Part shown: in pieces, positions 42,501 to 49,115 of the stretch
Layout of the letters: each line of letters starts with the position of its first letter
Numbering within the stretch: the stretch's first letter is position 1
From: Macquaria australasica
Taxonomy: Eukaryota > Chordata > Actinopteri > Centrarchiformes > Percichthyidae
Length of the DNA: 64,000 nt
Reading direction: 5' to 3'
Assembly (NCBI GenBank): GCA_005408345.1
Contig: SEMN01000174.1
Coordinates: 124,001-188,000 of the forward strand
Translations under genes and position numbers: made by a program
The notes under the pieces: generated by a model
What the model was told of the DNA's origin: nothing
Databases searched by the model: none
What the model saw: the letters and a program-made list of their open reading frames with translations, nothing else

Positions 42501-45500
42501 TGGACCACTAGATTTAGATTTTATTGTAAAAGTCACAGTAAACATGTTTTATCAATATGTTCTTCTAAAGATATGTTCCACTTATCAACATAAAGTGTGA
42601 CTTCAATTGAAGCTTTCCTCAACAAATATCTGCATTTAAGGAAAAAAAAGTGGTGACAGGAAGTAGCCGCATTTTCGCACATGCGCAGAACAAATCGGGT
42701 TTTCAGTACGGATCGGGCAGTGACATACACTAAGGGATAGCTCCGGCGGTGGAAATTGTATTGCCAAATCTCTTGCATTTCTACCGTCGCTCGGTATATA
42801 CCGCCATATACCGCCTAACCCTAACCCTACATGAAGATCACATTGATATTTAAATCACTGCAAATGTATCTTTAATATTCAATATACTGCCCAATCCTCA
42901 TCCAAATGATAGTCCCATAAAGTAAGACAACACAATTTGAAAGCCGAAGAGATGCTATCCTACGGTCAGTAAACTGGGAACACTCCAGACCTTGATATAC
43001 TGTAGGCTACGGTCTATAAATATCACAAAGACGAGTGGGGATATCGAGTACCCTTGTCTGAGTCCGATGGCCACCTGATGCCAAGAATACAAACAATCCT
43101 CTTGCTCCAAGTATCAAATGATTCACACGTAACCCCGGTACCCCGTACTCCTACACCGCCTCCCACAGGACACTTGAGGGAACACAGTAACAAGCCTTTT
43201 CCAAATTCACACAACACATGATGAAAAGAAAAACAAACTCTTGTGACCCCTTGGTCTGAAAGAGGGGTGAAAAAAACCCCTGCTCACTGCTCTGAATCCG
43301 AGTTTCCACAACTGGTCTTAAGTCTCCTATCCATTTAACAGCCGACTTCAAAGTAAAACCAAGAGTTTAGCCAGCCGTTTAAAGCCTGTCCTCTTTCTTC
43401 TACCTTTCCATCCTTTATCCCCTTATCCTTGTCTTTCAGTTTGGCCGATCAGTAGAGACGACTGCCTGCCAAGTCTCTTGTCCTTCAGTCAGACTTGGCT
43501 GCTCCACTCTGCTGGCCTCGGGCTCACCTCAACCAGACAGACCAGAGCACAGCATGGCAGCATCCTGGCACTAAACGCACACACAAAACGCACACAGAGC
43601 TTTAATTCAGCCAAGTACTTCCTATTTTACGTGTGTGTCAGTCTCAGAGGGCAGGAAGCCAGCGCGGTAATAGGATGTTCCTCGCTTGCTTTGTAATGTC
43701 TAAGAGACCTGGGTTAGAGCCAAAACGCAGGGCAGAAGCAAAGGCGCCAACTTACACTGAATGTAATGCTACCTTGAGTGCTAGATGCTTTTTATTTATA
43801 TAATGCCGTTTGTAAAAAATACATATTGATGGAATTTGGAGATGAAACAATTAGTCAATTAAATGATTGGTGCATTTGTTCACAACCTGGGGGTTGGGAC
43901 GCCCACAAGAAATATCTGAGGGATCACAAGAAGATCAAAAGGAAGTAGAAAAACTACATATTTCTGCTGCACAAAATTGTGTTTATTTCTTCAGACTTTC
44001 CTCTAACCTACAGTAGAAATATGTAATGCTGAGGGGTTGCAAGTAGACATGGCTAAATTTTATTTATTTTAAAAAGTTGGGAATCACTGGATTAGTCAAT
44101 TAACAGCAAGTCAACCAGCAACTATTTTGATAATCAAGTATTCATTTCATTCATTTTCCAAGAAAAGATGCCAAAATGTCTAGTTCTAGTTTCTGAAATG
44201 TGAAGATTGGTTGTTTTTCTTTATCTTAAAGGTTGGTTTTTGACTGTTGGTCCAATAAAAACAAGCAATTTGAAAACATAGCCTTGGGCTCTGGGAAACT
44301 GTGATGGTGCTTTTGTTCAATATTTTGCTTTATTTTTATAGACCAAGCAAATAATAGATTAATCAAGAAAATAACTGGCAGATTAGTCGATAATTTAAAA
44401 AAAAAAAATAGTTAGCTGCAGCACTAGGGGAATTAGCTATTGAATGTCATCTGACTCAATGCAGCCATCATAATCATACATGAGACAACCAATTACCTAA
44501 ATAGTCATTAATGGCATTTGGCCAATGTAATCTCTGCTATTCATCAGCCAATCATGTTTCATTTGAGCCAAACACCTACTGACTCATTCGTAGTCTGTAA
44601 TGTGAAATTAGACAGACAATCATGTATAATAAACAGCCAATCAACAGTTTAACATCCTATCTCGCGGACAATAGCCCGTAATCTGACATCAGACAGCCAA
44701 TCATGTGTAATCTGACATCAGACAGCCAACACATTAATCTCATCAGGGGATTATGACGGTCCATCAGCCAGCGTCTCCACTCAGTGTGCTTTGCTACAGC
44801 ACTGACGAAAAGACGATGCAGAGATAATTGAAACAGGTTTAATGAGAGAATAAAGGAATATCCTGCCACTTCAAATTTTAGTTCGTCATTTTCCATCATT
44901 CAAGTCATTCCTTAGACTTATTTAGACTTAGACTCCTGATTAGAGCTGCAACGATCGACTAATCATTTAAAGGTATTTTTCAAGCAACAATTCCAAAAAT
45001 GTGATTGTTCCAGGTTCTCAAATGTGAAAATTTGCCACTTTTCTTGGTCTCACATGATAATAAATTGAAGAGTTTTGGGATTTGGCTGTTGGTCGGACAA
45101 ACCAAGACATTTGATGAGGTCATCACATATCGTGATATATTTTTCACTGTTTTCTAATGTTTTATAGACCAAACGATTAATCGATTAATTGGGCTGCAGT
45201 GAAAACTTTGTTCATTTTCTGTAATCTTGAATTTCCCAAGGTTTCTTCTCTTAAGCTTTTAAGAAATCGTATGTGATATTGAGCTTTACAAATAAACAAC
45301 TTGAATGGAGAACTGCTCACACGTGTGATAAAAATATTATTCTTGCTTTTTATGCAAACTGAAGCACATATATGTAAACACCAACCCTTGTGTGTAAATA
45401 TTTGATATTTTTATAGATATATTTCTGCGCACGCTTAGAAATACTGAGGACTCGTGCTCAAGAATTAATCGATCAGTGGATTTTGCTTCTGAATGGATCC

Positions 45501-46818
45501 TGTCCATACATGGTACTCTATCCCCACAGCAAAAAAACACCAAGGGGAAAAGAAAAGCTGAATGGATGATATGAATGGGAGATCCAAAAAAACACTGAAA
45601 TCCTGACAAATCACATCTGCGTTCACGTGGGCACAACTTCACAACCCGTTTTGGATCAGGGGCAAGCAAACAGCCATGTCTTTGTCTGGAGCAGCGTGGT
45701 CATGTTACATCTGAAGGCTGAGCAAGCAAAAAATTACCTTATATTAAACTGCAGCTAATAACCACTGACTGAGGTCAGCTGGAGGAGTATCATCTCAGGG
45801 AGGTGAAGTACGCCTCCTTACACACACACACACACAGAGAGAGAGAGAGGATGCTGCTGGTTGCCTCTCTGGTTACACAGCTTGTGATGGCCAACACCCC
45901 AAAAACGAATCAGGCTGGATCTCACCACATCGTCAGCTACAACAACAGATTTCATCACATTAACCCCATGCTGCAACAAACAATTAAACCACATCATAAT
46001 AACCAATTTGAGACAGGGAGGCTGGTGTGAGATTACTCACTGCGCTTGACAAAGAGCAACAGCAGCACATGTTCGAGTGACTTCAGTAACATGACTGTGT
46101 AATATGGTAAAATAGTGTATTATGACTGACTTCTTATCTGGCTGCAGGTCGAGTTGTAACAGCTGGAAAGGCGGGACACGCGTCGTGAGGTGCGTTGCGT
46201 CGCGTCGCGTCGGCCGAGCATGTGTCCCTTAAAACAAAAGAGTGGCAACAAAGAGCCGCGCTGCTGCCAATCAGTCAGCTGCGAGGAGCTGGGGTTAGTT
46301 TTAAGTAGACCGGGCAGGACGGTGGTGGACGCCCGGGTCACGCCGTTTCTCCGCCCCGCTGCCGGGAAATCCCTGCCAGCCTCTCCTTAATTGAAACAGG
46401 GTGTGACACACGAGAAACCCCGTCAAGATACAACTTCGCGGACTTGCCAGTCAAACAAAGACACCAAATTCAGCAGCACGTATATAATTTAAACTGACAA
46501 GAGAGAGAGAGGGGCGGCGGGCGGCCGTCGTGCCCGTGTGTCTCGCCTATTGTTCCGCCGCTGTCACCGCCGTTAAGGTGCACCGCGGATTAGCTTTAGC
46601 TTTAGCCTAACGGCTAACGGCCGCCGCCGCCTCCTTCTCCTCCTCCTCCTCTTTTAACACAAAGCTGAAAAAGGTAACGCGGCACCTTTCCTCCACTCGG
46701 TTTCCAAAAACAAAAACGAAAAAAAAAGTCGGTGTGTTGTCCGTGCCAAAACACACCGCGAACAAGCCGAACAGCTTAAAGAGTTTCAACGTACCCAGAG
46801 CTCCGTTCCCCAACTCAT
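500..46818 (-). CDS. fnbp1l: Toca-1 / formin-binding protein 1-like (F-BAR, HR1, SH3), 3' end off window
   Basis: Peripheral membrane adaptor. In the family the F-BAR dimer bends membranes, HR1 binds Cdc42-GTP, and SH3 recruits N-WASP/WIP and dynamin for endocytosis and actin assembly. Coding exons on the minus strand, 5' to 3': 46818-46795, 16641-16526, 15313-15263, 13914-13767, 11576-11514, 10362-10258, 9180-9052, 8527-8381, 8155-7928, 5934-5758, 2991-2882, 2329-2197, 2008-1914, 1091-916, 537-500. They join in one frame to 580 residues: F-BAR about 1-285, proline/serine linker 338-396, HR1 about 397-480, acidic EFDDEFDDDDPLP stretch, SH3 from about 555. Strings such as LNELNDYAGQREVVAEEM, EGRKAQQYLD, MKDVYEKNPQMGDP and KSGFEPPGDFPFEDF fit FNBP1L better than its paralogues FNBP1 or TRIP10. 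The missing end should be the rest of SH3. Teleost a/b paralogue status cannot be decided here. Confidence 0.96.
916..1091 (-). CDS. fnbp1l: fnbp1l exon 14 (acidic linker and start of SH3)
   Basis: Residues 509-568. SPEGSYTDD is followed by a His/Pro/Ser-rich stretch, then EFDDEFDDDDPLPVIGHC and the SH3 signature KALYSFDG (ALYxF class). Acceptor CATCAG, donor GTAAGG. Confidence 0.93.
1855..1909. repeat. (TG)n microsatellite beside a donor
   Basis: About 55 bp of TG. In fnbp1l sense this is CA starting four bases into the intron after exon 13 (GTAAACACAC). Confidence 0.97.
1914..2008 (-). CDS. fnbp1l: fnbp1l exon 13
   Basis: Residues 478-509, beginning TWLSEVEGK (family AWLSEVEGK) and continuing into a polar, His-rich linker (DNHHHTPQGRE). 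Acceptor GACAG, donor GTAAAC leading directly into the CA repeat. Confidence 0.92.
2197..2329 (-). CDS. fnbp1l: fnbp1l exon 12 (HR1 part 2)
   Basis: Residues 433-477. ALNKMKDVYEKNPQMGDPSS followed by LQPKISETICNMEKL is the second helix of the Cdc42-binding HR1/REM coiled coil and is nearly identical to vertebrate FNBP1L. Acceptor CTCTCAG, donor GTATGA. Confidence 0.95.
2882..2991 (-). CDS. fnbp1l: fnbp1l exon 11 (HR1 part 1)
   Basis: Residues 397-433. APSLEDFSHLPPEQRRKRLQ starts the HR1 domain; LEDFSHLPPEQRRK is the family hallmark. Acceptor CCACCAG, donor GTAGGG. Confidence 0.95.
4479..4823 (-). mobile_element. hAT-like MITE, intact, perfect 8-bp TSD
   Basis: 345 bp in an fnbp1l intron. 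The ends are TAGGTCTGCAAC and GATGCAGGTCTA, an imperfect terminal inverted repeat. The same 8 bp, TTTAAAAT, flank it at 4471-4478 and 4824-4831. The interior is AT-rich with repeated ATTAATCGAT-type motifs and no ORF, so it is non-autonomous. It is reversed relative to the copy at 7132. Confidence 0.88.
5228..5260. repeat. (CA)n microsatellite
   Basis: About 33 bp of CA in the intron between fnbp1l exons 10 and 11, away from splice sites. Confidence 0.96.
5424..5522. repeat. polypurine tract
   Basis: About 100 bp, mostly A and G on the plus strand (GAAAGGGGAAGGGGAGAAAG within it), in an fnbp1l intron. No coding signal. Confidence 0.7.
5758..5934 (-). CDS. fnbp1l: fnbp1l exon 10, proline/serine-rich cassette exon
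   Basis: 177 bp (59 codons), phase 0 at both ends, acceptor CCGCCAG, donor GTGAGA. It encodes residues 338-396: SPSSSPPPPPSSSSSSRPRP, then PPRFSTDLVRHYLSEIKT, ending LRGLRKG. The second half resembles the linker of the longer human FNBP1L form (FS...V...EIKT...P..RSLKRG). Since 177 is divisible by three, skipping would give FGKKPK joined to APSLEDF without a frameshift, so it is probably alternatively spliced. The poly-Pro run is a candidate SH3 ligand. Confidence 0.85.
7132..7465 (+). mobile_element. hAT-like MITE with 8-bp TSD
   Basis: 334 bp in the intron between fnbp1l exons 9 and 10. It starts TAGAGCTGCAAC and ends GTTGCAGCCCTA. The flanks are CTTACAAG (7124-7131) and CTTACAAT (7466-7473), matching at 7 of 8 bases. 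Internal hallmark GGGTTTTGGACTGTTGG is shared with the other copies. No ORF. Confidence 0.88.
7928..8155 (-). CDS. fnbp1l: fnbp1l exon 9 (end of F-BAR extension, basic linker)
   Basis: Residues 262-337. VVESFKSGFEPPGDFPFEDF, then SQNLSRTGSDGTISNTP and a charged linker ending SRTKNKLWLFGKKPK. Family position and phase 0 ends agree with vertebrate FNBP1L. Acceptor TCCCAG, donor GTACGA. Confidence 0.96.
8381..8527 (-). CDS. fnbp1l: fnbp1l exon 8 (F-BAR)
   Basis: Residues 213-261. NLQDMDERRTVKLGETYRSF, VIPIVSKCLEGM and AAKAVDMRR form an F-BAR helix. Acceptor TTACAG, donor GTATGT. Confidence 0.96.
9052..9180 (-). CDS. fnbp1l: fnbp1l exon 7 (F-BAR)
   Basis: Residues 170-212. AKAQFYLRNHMADESKNEYA and AQLQNFNAEQWKHF, the conserved MADE(S/N)KNEYAAQLQNFN block of FNBP1L/TRIP10. 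Acceptor TTCAG, donor GTAATG. Confidence 0.96.
10258..10362 (-). CDS. fnbp1l: fnbp1l exon 6 (F-BAR)
   Basis: Residues 135-169. SKRKFERECKEAEKSQITYD and RLDNDINATKSEVEK. The acceptor follows a long T run in the transcript (A run at about 10365-10377 on plus). Donor GTAGGA. Confidence 0.95.
11064..11107. repeat. (TG)n microsatellite
   Basis: About 44 bp of TG in the intron between fnbp1l exons 5 and 6. Confidence 0.96.
11514..11576 (-). CDS. fnbp1l: fnbp1l exon 5 (F-BAR)
   Basis: 63 bp, residues 114-134, HLQEGRKAQQYLDHCWKQMD plus N. The acceptor GAGCAG sits at the end of a TG repeat in the transcript (CA at 11582-11602 on plus), with almost no pyrimidine tract. Donor GTAAGT. Confidence 0.95.
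12040..12425 (+). repeat. two copies of a dispersed fish repeat in tandem
   Basis: Both halves contain a match to TAGACCTTGAGTTGGG followed by AAACT(A/C)C(C/T)ATTT and CCAAG (12131-12180 and 12350-12400), each preceded by a related segment. A diverged third occurrence is at about 35860-35925. No coding capacity; family not named. Confidence 0.65.
13025..13325 (+). mobile_element. retroposon-like fragment with ATCT tail
   Basis: The 3' part reads CTCGGGATCAATAAAGTATC and runs into (ATCT)n at 13292-13322. A TATC/ATCT microsatellite after an AATAAAGT end is typical of LINE/SINE insertions in fish. The 90-130-residue ORFs here have no recognisable domain. It lies in the fnbp1l intron between exons 4 and 5. 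Confidence 0.6.
13767..13914 (-). CDS. fnbp1l: fnbp1l exon 4 (F-BAR)
   Basis: Residues 64-113. FTSCLSFYSILNELNDYAGQ, REVVAEEMTYKVYGELMKYS and QDLKAERKH; strong FNBP1L identity. Acceptor GTGCAG, donor GTGAGT. Confidence 0.96.
15263..15313 (-). CDS. fnbp1l: fnbp1l exon 3 (F-BAR)
   Basis: 51 bp, residues 47-64, NLVKKYCPKRSKDEEP. It has one serine where human FNBP1L has RSSKDEE. Acceptor TATCAG, donor GTGAGT. Confidence 0.94.
16488..16523. repeat. (TG)n microsatellite beside a donor
   Basis: In fnbp1l sense this is CA beginning two bases into intron 2 (donor GTACACACAC). Confidence 0.97.
16526..16641 (-). CDS. fnbp1l: fnbp1l exon 2 (F-BAR)
   Basis: Residues 9-47. DQFDNLDKHTQWGIDFLERY and AKFVKERLDIEQNYAKQLR continue directly from MSWGTELW of exon 1. 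Acceptor TCTTCAG at the 3' end of the 30-kb intron 1, donor GTACAC. Confidence 0.97.
19478..19608. repeat. dispersed repeat with CCGATACCGAT motifs
   Basis: GGCCGATACTGG ... GCCGATACCGATAACAATAT ... GCCCGATAAATTGGTGTTGCAC resembles a short repeat common in fish introns. Family not named; limits approximate. Confidence 0.45.
21590..21780. promoter_or_regulatory. possible conserved non-coding element in intron 1
   Basis: A complex, repeat-free stretch containing two CCAAT-type motifs (AACCAATCAG, AGCCAATCAG), TTAATTAGCAT, GACTAATTAC and two CATTCCA (TEAD-like) sites. The composition stands out from the surrounding AT-rich and simple-repeat DNA. Enhancer function is inference only. Confidence 0.3.
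22002..22051. repeat. (GT)n microsatellite
   Basis: About 50 bp of GT within intron 1. Confidence 0.97.
22352..22720. repeat. dispersed repeat starting TAGGGGTGGGTGATATGG
   Basis: Shares CTGCTCATTGA(T/C)TTGCAACATT with 37905-37925, where a related element ends ATCGTGATACTGCCCAACCC. The two ends are roughly inverted (GGGTGGG(T)GATA against TATC...CCCAACCC), suggesting a TIR element. Limits approximate. Confidence 0.5.
22790..22845 (+). mobile_element. fragment of the hAT-like MITE family
   Basis: TTTTTGGACTGTTGGTTGG followed by ACAAAACAAGCCATTTTAAT matches the interior of the copy at 7132. No ends are present. Confidence 0.6.
22924..22965. repeat. (CA)n(CG)n(TG)n self-complementary microsatellite
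   Basis: CA about 11 units, then six CG units, then TG about four units. The alternating purine-pyrimidine run is partly self-complementary and has Z-DNA potential. Confidence 0.9.
24832..25160 (+). mobile_element. hAT-like MITE copy, right end decayed
   Basis: Starts TAGAGCTGAAATGATTAGTC. The interior has GGGTTTTAGTGTGTTGGTC and AACAAGCAATTTGAAGGCAT as in the copy at 7132. The right end near AATAATCAGTCAGG has lost the terminal GTTGCAGCCCTA. Confidence 0.75.
26113..26188 (+). repeat. 76-bp dispersed repeat, copy 1 of a perfect inverted pair
   Basis: TTTAATTCAATTCAATTCAG, then TTTATTTATATAGCGCC and ATCTCAGGGCAC. Identical over 76 bp to the reverse complement of 31391-31466. The TTTATTTATATAGCGCC core is widespread in teleost genomes as a retroposon-derived repeat. 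Confidence 0.85.
26871..27278. mobile_element. TIR element (TATCTCAATTCAGG ends)
   Basis: The left end is GTATCTCAATTCAGGGGCC; the right end read in reverse is GTGTCTCAATTCAGGAGCC. That is about 17 of 19 inverted-repeat matches over a 408-bp, ORF-free element. The interior is GC-richer and includes GCGCGCAAG. Target duplication not clear. Confidence 0.75.
27719..27762. repeat. (AC)n microsatellite
   Basis: About 44 bp of AC, followed 100 bp later by a short (GA)n at 27869-27889. Confidence 0.97.
28671..29016 (+). mobile_element. hAT-like MITE copy
   Basis: Starts TAGAGCTAAAACAATTAGTC and ends TGCAGCCCTA. The interior has TTTGGGTTTTGGACTGTTG. The 8-bp flanks no longer match convincingly. Confidence 0.8.
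30808..30835. repeat. (CA)n microsatellite
   Basis: About 28 bp of CA in intron 1. Confidence 0.95.
31391..31466 (-). repeat. 76-bp dispersed repeat, copy 2 of a perfect inverted pair
   Basis: Reverse complement of 26113-26188 with no difference over 76 bp, about 5.2 kb away. Identity stops abruptly on both sides. Confidence 0.85.
31565..31885. mobile_element. fold-back MITE, internally deleted
   Basis: The left arm has ATGAAGCTACAGCCAGCAGC and GTTAGCTTAGCTTAACAT. The right arm carries their inverses, TTAGCTAAGCTAAC and TGGCTGTAGCTTCATATT, and the outer parts pair as well (AATACCACT against AGTGGTATCAT). No ORF. Family recalled as common in percomorph fish. Confidence 0.7.
33436..33580 (+). 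repeat. dispersed repeat shared with an rpe65 intron
   Basis: About 65 bp (33436-33502) with few differences from 60895-60959, including CTGCACTGTGACTACCTGAC and GGGGTACCCACGGTAAC. A later TTCATGGTGAGCAGC segment also recurs at the second site. No coding signal. Confidence 0.75.
34741..34830. repeat. dispersed repeat, retroposon-end type
   Basis: GAATGATCTTTATTTACATT followed by GCGCTTTTTACAGC resembles the short retroposon ends common in fish. A single copy in this window, so the call is tentative. Confidence 0.4.
35528..35838 (+). mobile_element. hAT-like MITE copy
   Basis: Starts TAGTGCTAAAACTATCAGTC and ends GTTGCAGATCTA. Flanks AACTGAGC and AACTGCTG share the first five bases only. Older than the copies at 4479 and 7132. 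Confidence 0.75.
36543..36580. repeat. (CA)n microsatellite
   Basis: About 38 bp of CA in intron 1. Confidence 0.97.
37091..37384 (-). mobile_element. hAT-like MITE copy
   Basis: Starts TAGGGCTGCAACCAATGATT and ends TTTCAGCTCTA. Possible target duplication AAGTCATA on the left and AAGGCATA one base beyond the right end (7 of 8). Same orientation as the copy at 4479. Confidence 0.75.
37610..37860 (-). repeat. dispersed repeat, inverted partner of 41450-41735
   Basis: Contains CCTAAACCTAACCAAGTACT then TTTGGTGCCTAAACC, which in reverse complement recurs near 41535-41585. The shared order CAGGACTTTCA, AAGT(C)AAC, ACTTAACTTAC also matches in reverse. Confidence 0.6.
37890..37997. repeat. end of the TAGGGGTGGGTGATATGG repeat family
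   Basis: Shares the CTGCTCATTGACTTGCAAC block with 22535-22562 and ends ATCGTGATACTGCCCAACCC. Confidence 0.5.
38930..39030. repeat. polypurine tract
   Basis: About 100 bp dominated by G and A (GAGGAAGGAAGAGAGGGAGG within). The small ORF through it is low complexity and not called a gene. Confidence 0.65.
41450..41735 (+). repeat. dispersed repeat, inverted partner of 37610-37860
   Basis: TTGGTTAGGTTTAAGTACC and AAAAGTACTTGGTTAGGTTT are the reverse-complement counterparts of the 37.7-kb copy. It directly abuts the TTAA element that starts at 41740. Confidence 0.6.
41740..42499. mobile_element. TTAA-flanked MITE with 14-bp perfect TIR
   Basis: TTAA (41740-41743) is followed by AGCTGGGGTAGGCA. 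The right side has TGCCTACCCCAGCT (42482-42495) followed by TTAA (42496-42499). A TTAA target duplication is the mark of piggyBac-type insertion, though the ends here do not begin with the usual CCC. The 738-bp interior is GC-richer than the surroundings. Its ORFs, including one of 113 residues, have no transposase features. Confidence 0.8.
43838..44427 (+). mobile_element. hAT-like MITE copy, interrupted by another sequence
   Basis: The left part ATGAAACAATTAGTCAATTA breaks at about 43880. MITE-like sequence resumes near 44092 (GGATTAGTCAATTAACAGC) and runs to TTAGCTGCAGCACTA. The roughly 210-bp insert includes GGGTTGGGACGCCCACAAG and looks like a second dispersed repeat. Confidence 0.65.
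44678..44729 (+). repeat. short tandem duplication, 29-bp period
   Basis: A 23-bp segment containing ATCTGACATCAGACAGCCAA is repeated exactly at 44678-44700 and 44707-44729. Looser AGACAG/CAGCCAATCA copies extend back to about 44550. Confidence 0.8.
44941..45195 (+). mobile_element. hAT-like MITE copy, truncated right end
   Basis: Starts TAGAGCTGCAACGATCGACT. The interior has GGATTTGGCTGTTGGTCGG and ACCAAACGATTAATCGATTA. It ends near 45195 without the canonical terminus. Confidence 0.7.
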
Positions 46819-46990
46819 TGCGGCTTCCCCCTTCTGACTTCTCCCGTATTGGACGCAGCTTTCCCCGCTCAGACTCTCCCAAACTGCCGCTGGGACTCCG
46901 GTCCTCCTGACTGACTGTCTGCAGACAAACACTCCTCCTCCTCCTCCTGCAGGGCCGCCCAAACCAGGGGCCCCCCGATCACAGTGGCCC
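46150..46990 (-). promoter_or_regulatory. fnbp1l: CpG-rich promoter region of fnbp1l
   Basis: Dense CpG (GCGTTGCGTCGCGTCGCGTC at about 46191, GGGGCGGCGGGCGGCCGTCG near 46512, GCCGCCGCC near 46620) in otherwise AT-rich DNA, spanning exon 1 at 46795-46818. The 5' UTR probably lies at 46819 to about 46960, and most of the CpG island falls in the start of intron 1. No TATA box is apparent, as expected for a CpG-island promoter. Confidence 0.7.
46795..46818 (-). CDS. fnbp1l: fnbp1l exon 1 (start codon)
   Basis: Encodes MSWGTELW, the invariant FNBP1/FNBP1L N-terminus (TRIP10 has MDWGTELW). The ATG at 46818-46816 has G at -3. Donor GTACGT. The 24-bp coding exon joins exon 2 in phase 0 across about 30 kb. 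Confidence 0.95.
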
Positions 46991-48273
46991 TACAAATAAT
47001 GTTAGTGTTAGTGGTTTTAGACACTTAGAGTGAGCAAGAAATAAAGAAGTAAATGAAATGATAGAGTTAAAACTGTGAGCATTTTAGACTAAAAAAAAAC
47101 ATATAACATACTACCTGAAATCAACAAAACTATCTATAGATAGTAAATAAAAAAAAAAAAAATAAATAAAATAAAAAAAAATTAAATTCCATTCAGAACA
47201 TTAATTATATATTGTAACTGTAAAGTATTATTAATTAATTCAGTAATAAAAAATAACTGCTAAAGAACCAGAATTTGAGATATTTTCTGATTGGGACTGA
47301 TTATCTCAATTTTCAGTTAAATTTTAATTAGTTTTATATTATTTTGTCATTGTGCTTTCCGTTAGCCCGTTTGCTCAATTTTCTCAATTTAAAGTTCATC
47401 TTCCTACATATCATAGTGTAAAAAAAATCATGAGGATCAAAGTATTGATGATGTTAGACGACAATTAGAAAAAAAGACTGTCCAGCTGTGACCTTAGGCC
47501 CATAACGCTTGATTTTTGTAAAAACTTGAGGAGTCATGAAATAAACCCTATAAACAGACAAAGATAAATGTGATTTACGAAGCGAGCAAATTAAGTGTCA
47601 AGGCTAAAAACAATTTAAATAATACCTTAAAAGAAGAGTTTGTCTATGGTATGTTATTATTCTAAGGTGCTTGTTTTTATCTCCTATGATATTATGACAG
47701 TATTAATAACAAATTATCTAAGACCTCAGGATGTGCTCTCTTCCTTACTTAACAGTAACAATTCAGGACTCATAAGTTTTCATAATTTAAATAGTTTATT
47801 AGTTAATTTTGTCACTGAAGCTATTCACTTCTCCAAGAACAATCAGAGAGGGACAAAATGTAAGAGTCTACCTACTTGCATGTACAGAAAGCTTCAGAAT
47901 ATTTCCTTCTGATGCAAATATATATTACTTTAAAACATCTAAGGTTTATTTAAATCAATACACGTGAAAAAAAAAAAAGCACAATAGCTAAAACTGATAT
48001 TGATATTTGTGGGGCTAAAGAGGAAGAATATACCCTATAGGCAGCATTACTGCCACAGAAATATATCCGCCTTATTTTCTCACTGGGTTGTGGGCCAGTT
48101 TGTGTTTTTTATGTCGTAAAGGTTTTGGTTATTTGATAATAAACAGTCTTTGGACAGAAACTCATTAATTCGTGAATGAGCTGTTCCCTCTAGTGGCCAA
48201 GATGTGTCTACAGATGCTGCAGACTTCTACTGAAGGTAGAATAGGTAGAAGTAATTTTTAAAACTATTTTTTA
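46991..48273. other. intergenic, AT-rich, no gene seen
   Basis: Lies between the divergent fnbp1l and MCCC2-like genes. It includes an A-rich run at 47145-47185 and a 90-residue ORF at 47640 with no domain or codon bias. Nothing else recognised. Confidence 0.6.
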
Positions 48274-48625
48274 TAGGGTTGCAGCTAATGATTAATGTCA
48301 ACATTGATTAATCTGCTGAGTATTTTCTCAATTAACTGATTATTTGTTTGGTTTGTAAAACATCAGAAAATAGTGATAAATGCCCACCACAATTATCCAG
48401 AGCCAAATGTGACATCTTCAAAATGCTGATTTTTATCCAACTAATAGTCCAAACCCCCAAAATGCTTAGTTTACTGTAATTTAAGACAAGGAAGGGCAGC
48501 AAACCATCACAGCTGAGAGGCCGGAACAATGAAATGTTTAATATTTTTACTTGAAAAATTAGCTAAATAAATTATCAAAATAGTTGCCACATTTTCTGTC
48601 AATTGACGGATGGATTAATGGATTA
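48274..48625 (-). mobile_element. hAT-like MITE copy
   Basis: Starts TAGGGTTGCAGCTAATGATT, with interior CAGAAAATAGTGATAAATGC as in the 4479 copy. The right end is eroded near GACGGATGGATTAATGG. Confidence 0.7.
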
Positions 48626-48659
48626 ATATTTTGTATTAATAATCTGAATCTGGAAAGTA

Positions 48660-48810
48660 ACTAGTAGATAATGTTGTCAAACAAAAGTGGAGTGAAAAGT
48701 ACAATATTGACTTCCAAAATGTAGTGGAGTAGAAGTAATAAGTAGCATAAAATGGAAATACTCAAGTAAAGTACAGGTACCTCAAAATTGTACTTGCACC
48801 ACTGCATTTC
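48660..48810. repeat. dispersed repeat (AAATACTCAAGTAAAGTACA family)
   Basis: GTAGTGGAGTAGAAGTAATA, then ATGGAAATACTCAAGTAAAG and TACCTCAAAATTGTACTTG. Related copies are at 48975-49115, 51740-52080 and 60490-60665. Confidence 0.7.
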
Positions 48811-48865
48811 AGCTCTAATTTATATACTGCTGCGTAGTTTAATCAACAACAATGCATCACATAAA

Positions 48866-48867
<2 letters not shown>

Positions 48868-48905
<38 letters not shown>
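48868..48905. repeat. (TA)n microsatellite
   Basis: About 38 bp of TA between two copies of the AAATACTCAAG repeat. Confidence 0.96.
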
Positions 48906-48909
<4 letters not shown>

Positions 48910-48974
48910 AATATTAAAAGCTCCTCATATATTTTGCATGTAATATCTTAATTTGTAACAACTAAAGAGCTAAC

Positions 48975-49115
48975 AAATAAATGTAATCTAACAAAAACTA
49001 CAATATTTCCCTCTGAATTATAGTGGAGTACAGGAGTATAAAATGCTTAAAACGGAAATACTCAAGGAAAGTACAAGAACCTTTAAATTTGTACTCGAGT
49101 GCATCACTTGAGTGG
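48975..49115. repeat. dispersed repeat (AAATACTCAAGTAAAGTACA family), second copy
   Basis: ACGGAAATACTCAAGGAAAG and TTTGTACTCGAGTGCATCAC. It sits about 270 bp upstream of the MCCC2-like start codon. Confidence 0.7.

Larger units (their letters stand above)
16642..46794 (-). other. fnbp1l: fnbp1l intron 1, about 30 kb, repeat-rich, no other gene seen
   Basis: Donor GTACGT after exon 1, acceptor TTCAG before exon 2. I checked the longest ORFs here (168 residues at 33509, 144 at 38121, 122 at 28013) and saw no known domain, codon bias or splice pattern. The intron holds several MITE families, microsatellites and possible non-coding conserved blocks, listed separately. Stretches not listed (for example 17000-19470, 29040-30780, 38000-40500) contain nothing I can name. 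Confidence 0.85.

Noticed and set aside
42815..42832. Interstitial telomere repeat (CCTAACCCTAACCC)
   Set aside because: Only about two units, probably part of a dispersed repeat end.
898..46900. The F-BAR gene as trip10 (CIP4) or fnbp1 (FBP17)
   Set aside because: MADESKNEYAAQLQNFN and MKDVYEKNPQMGDP are shared, but MSWGTELW, LNELNDYAGQREVVAEEM, EGRKAQQYLD and LWLFGKKPK fit FNBP1L better.
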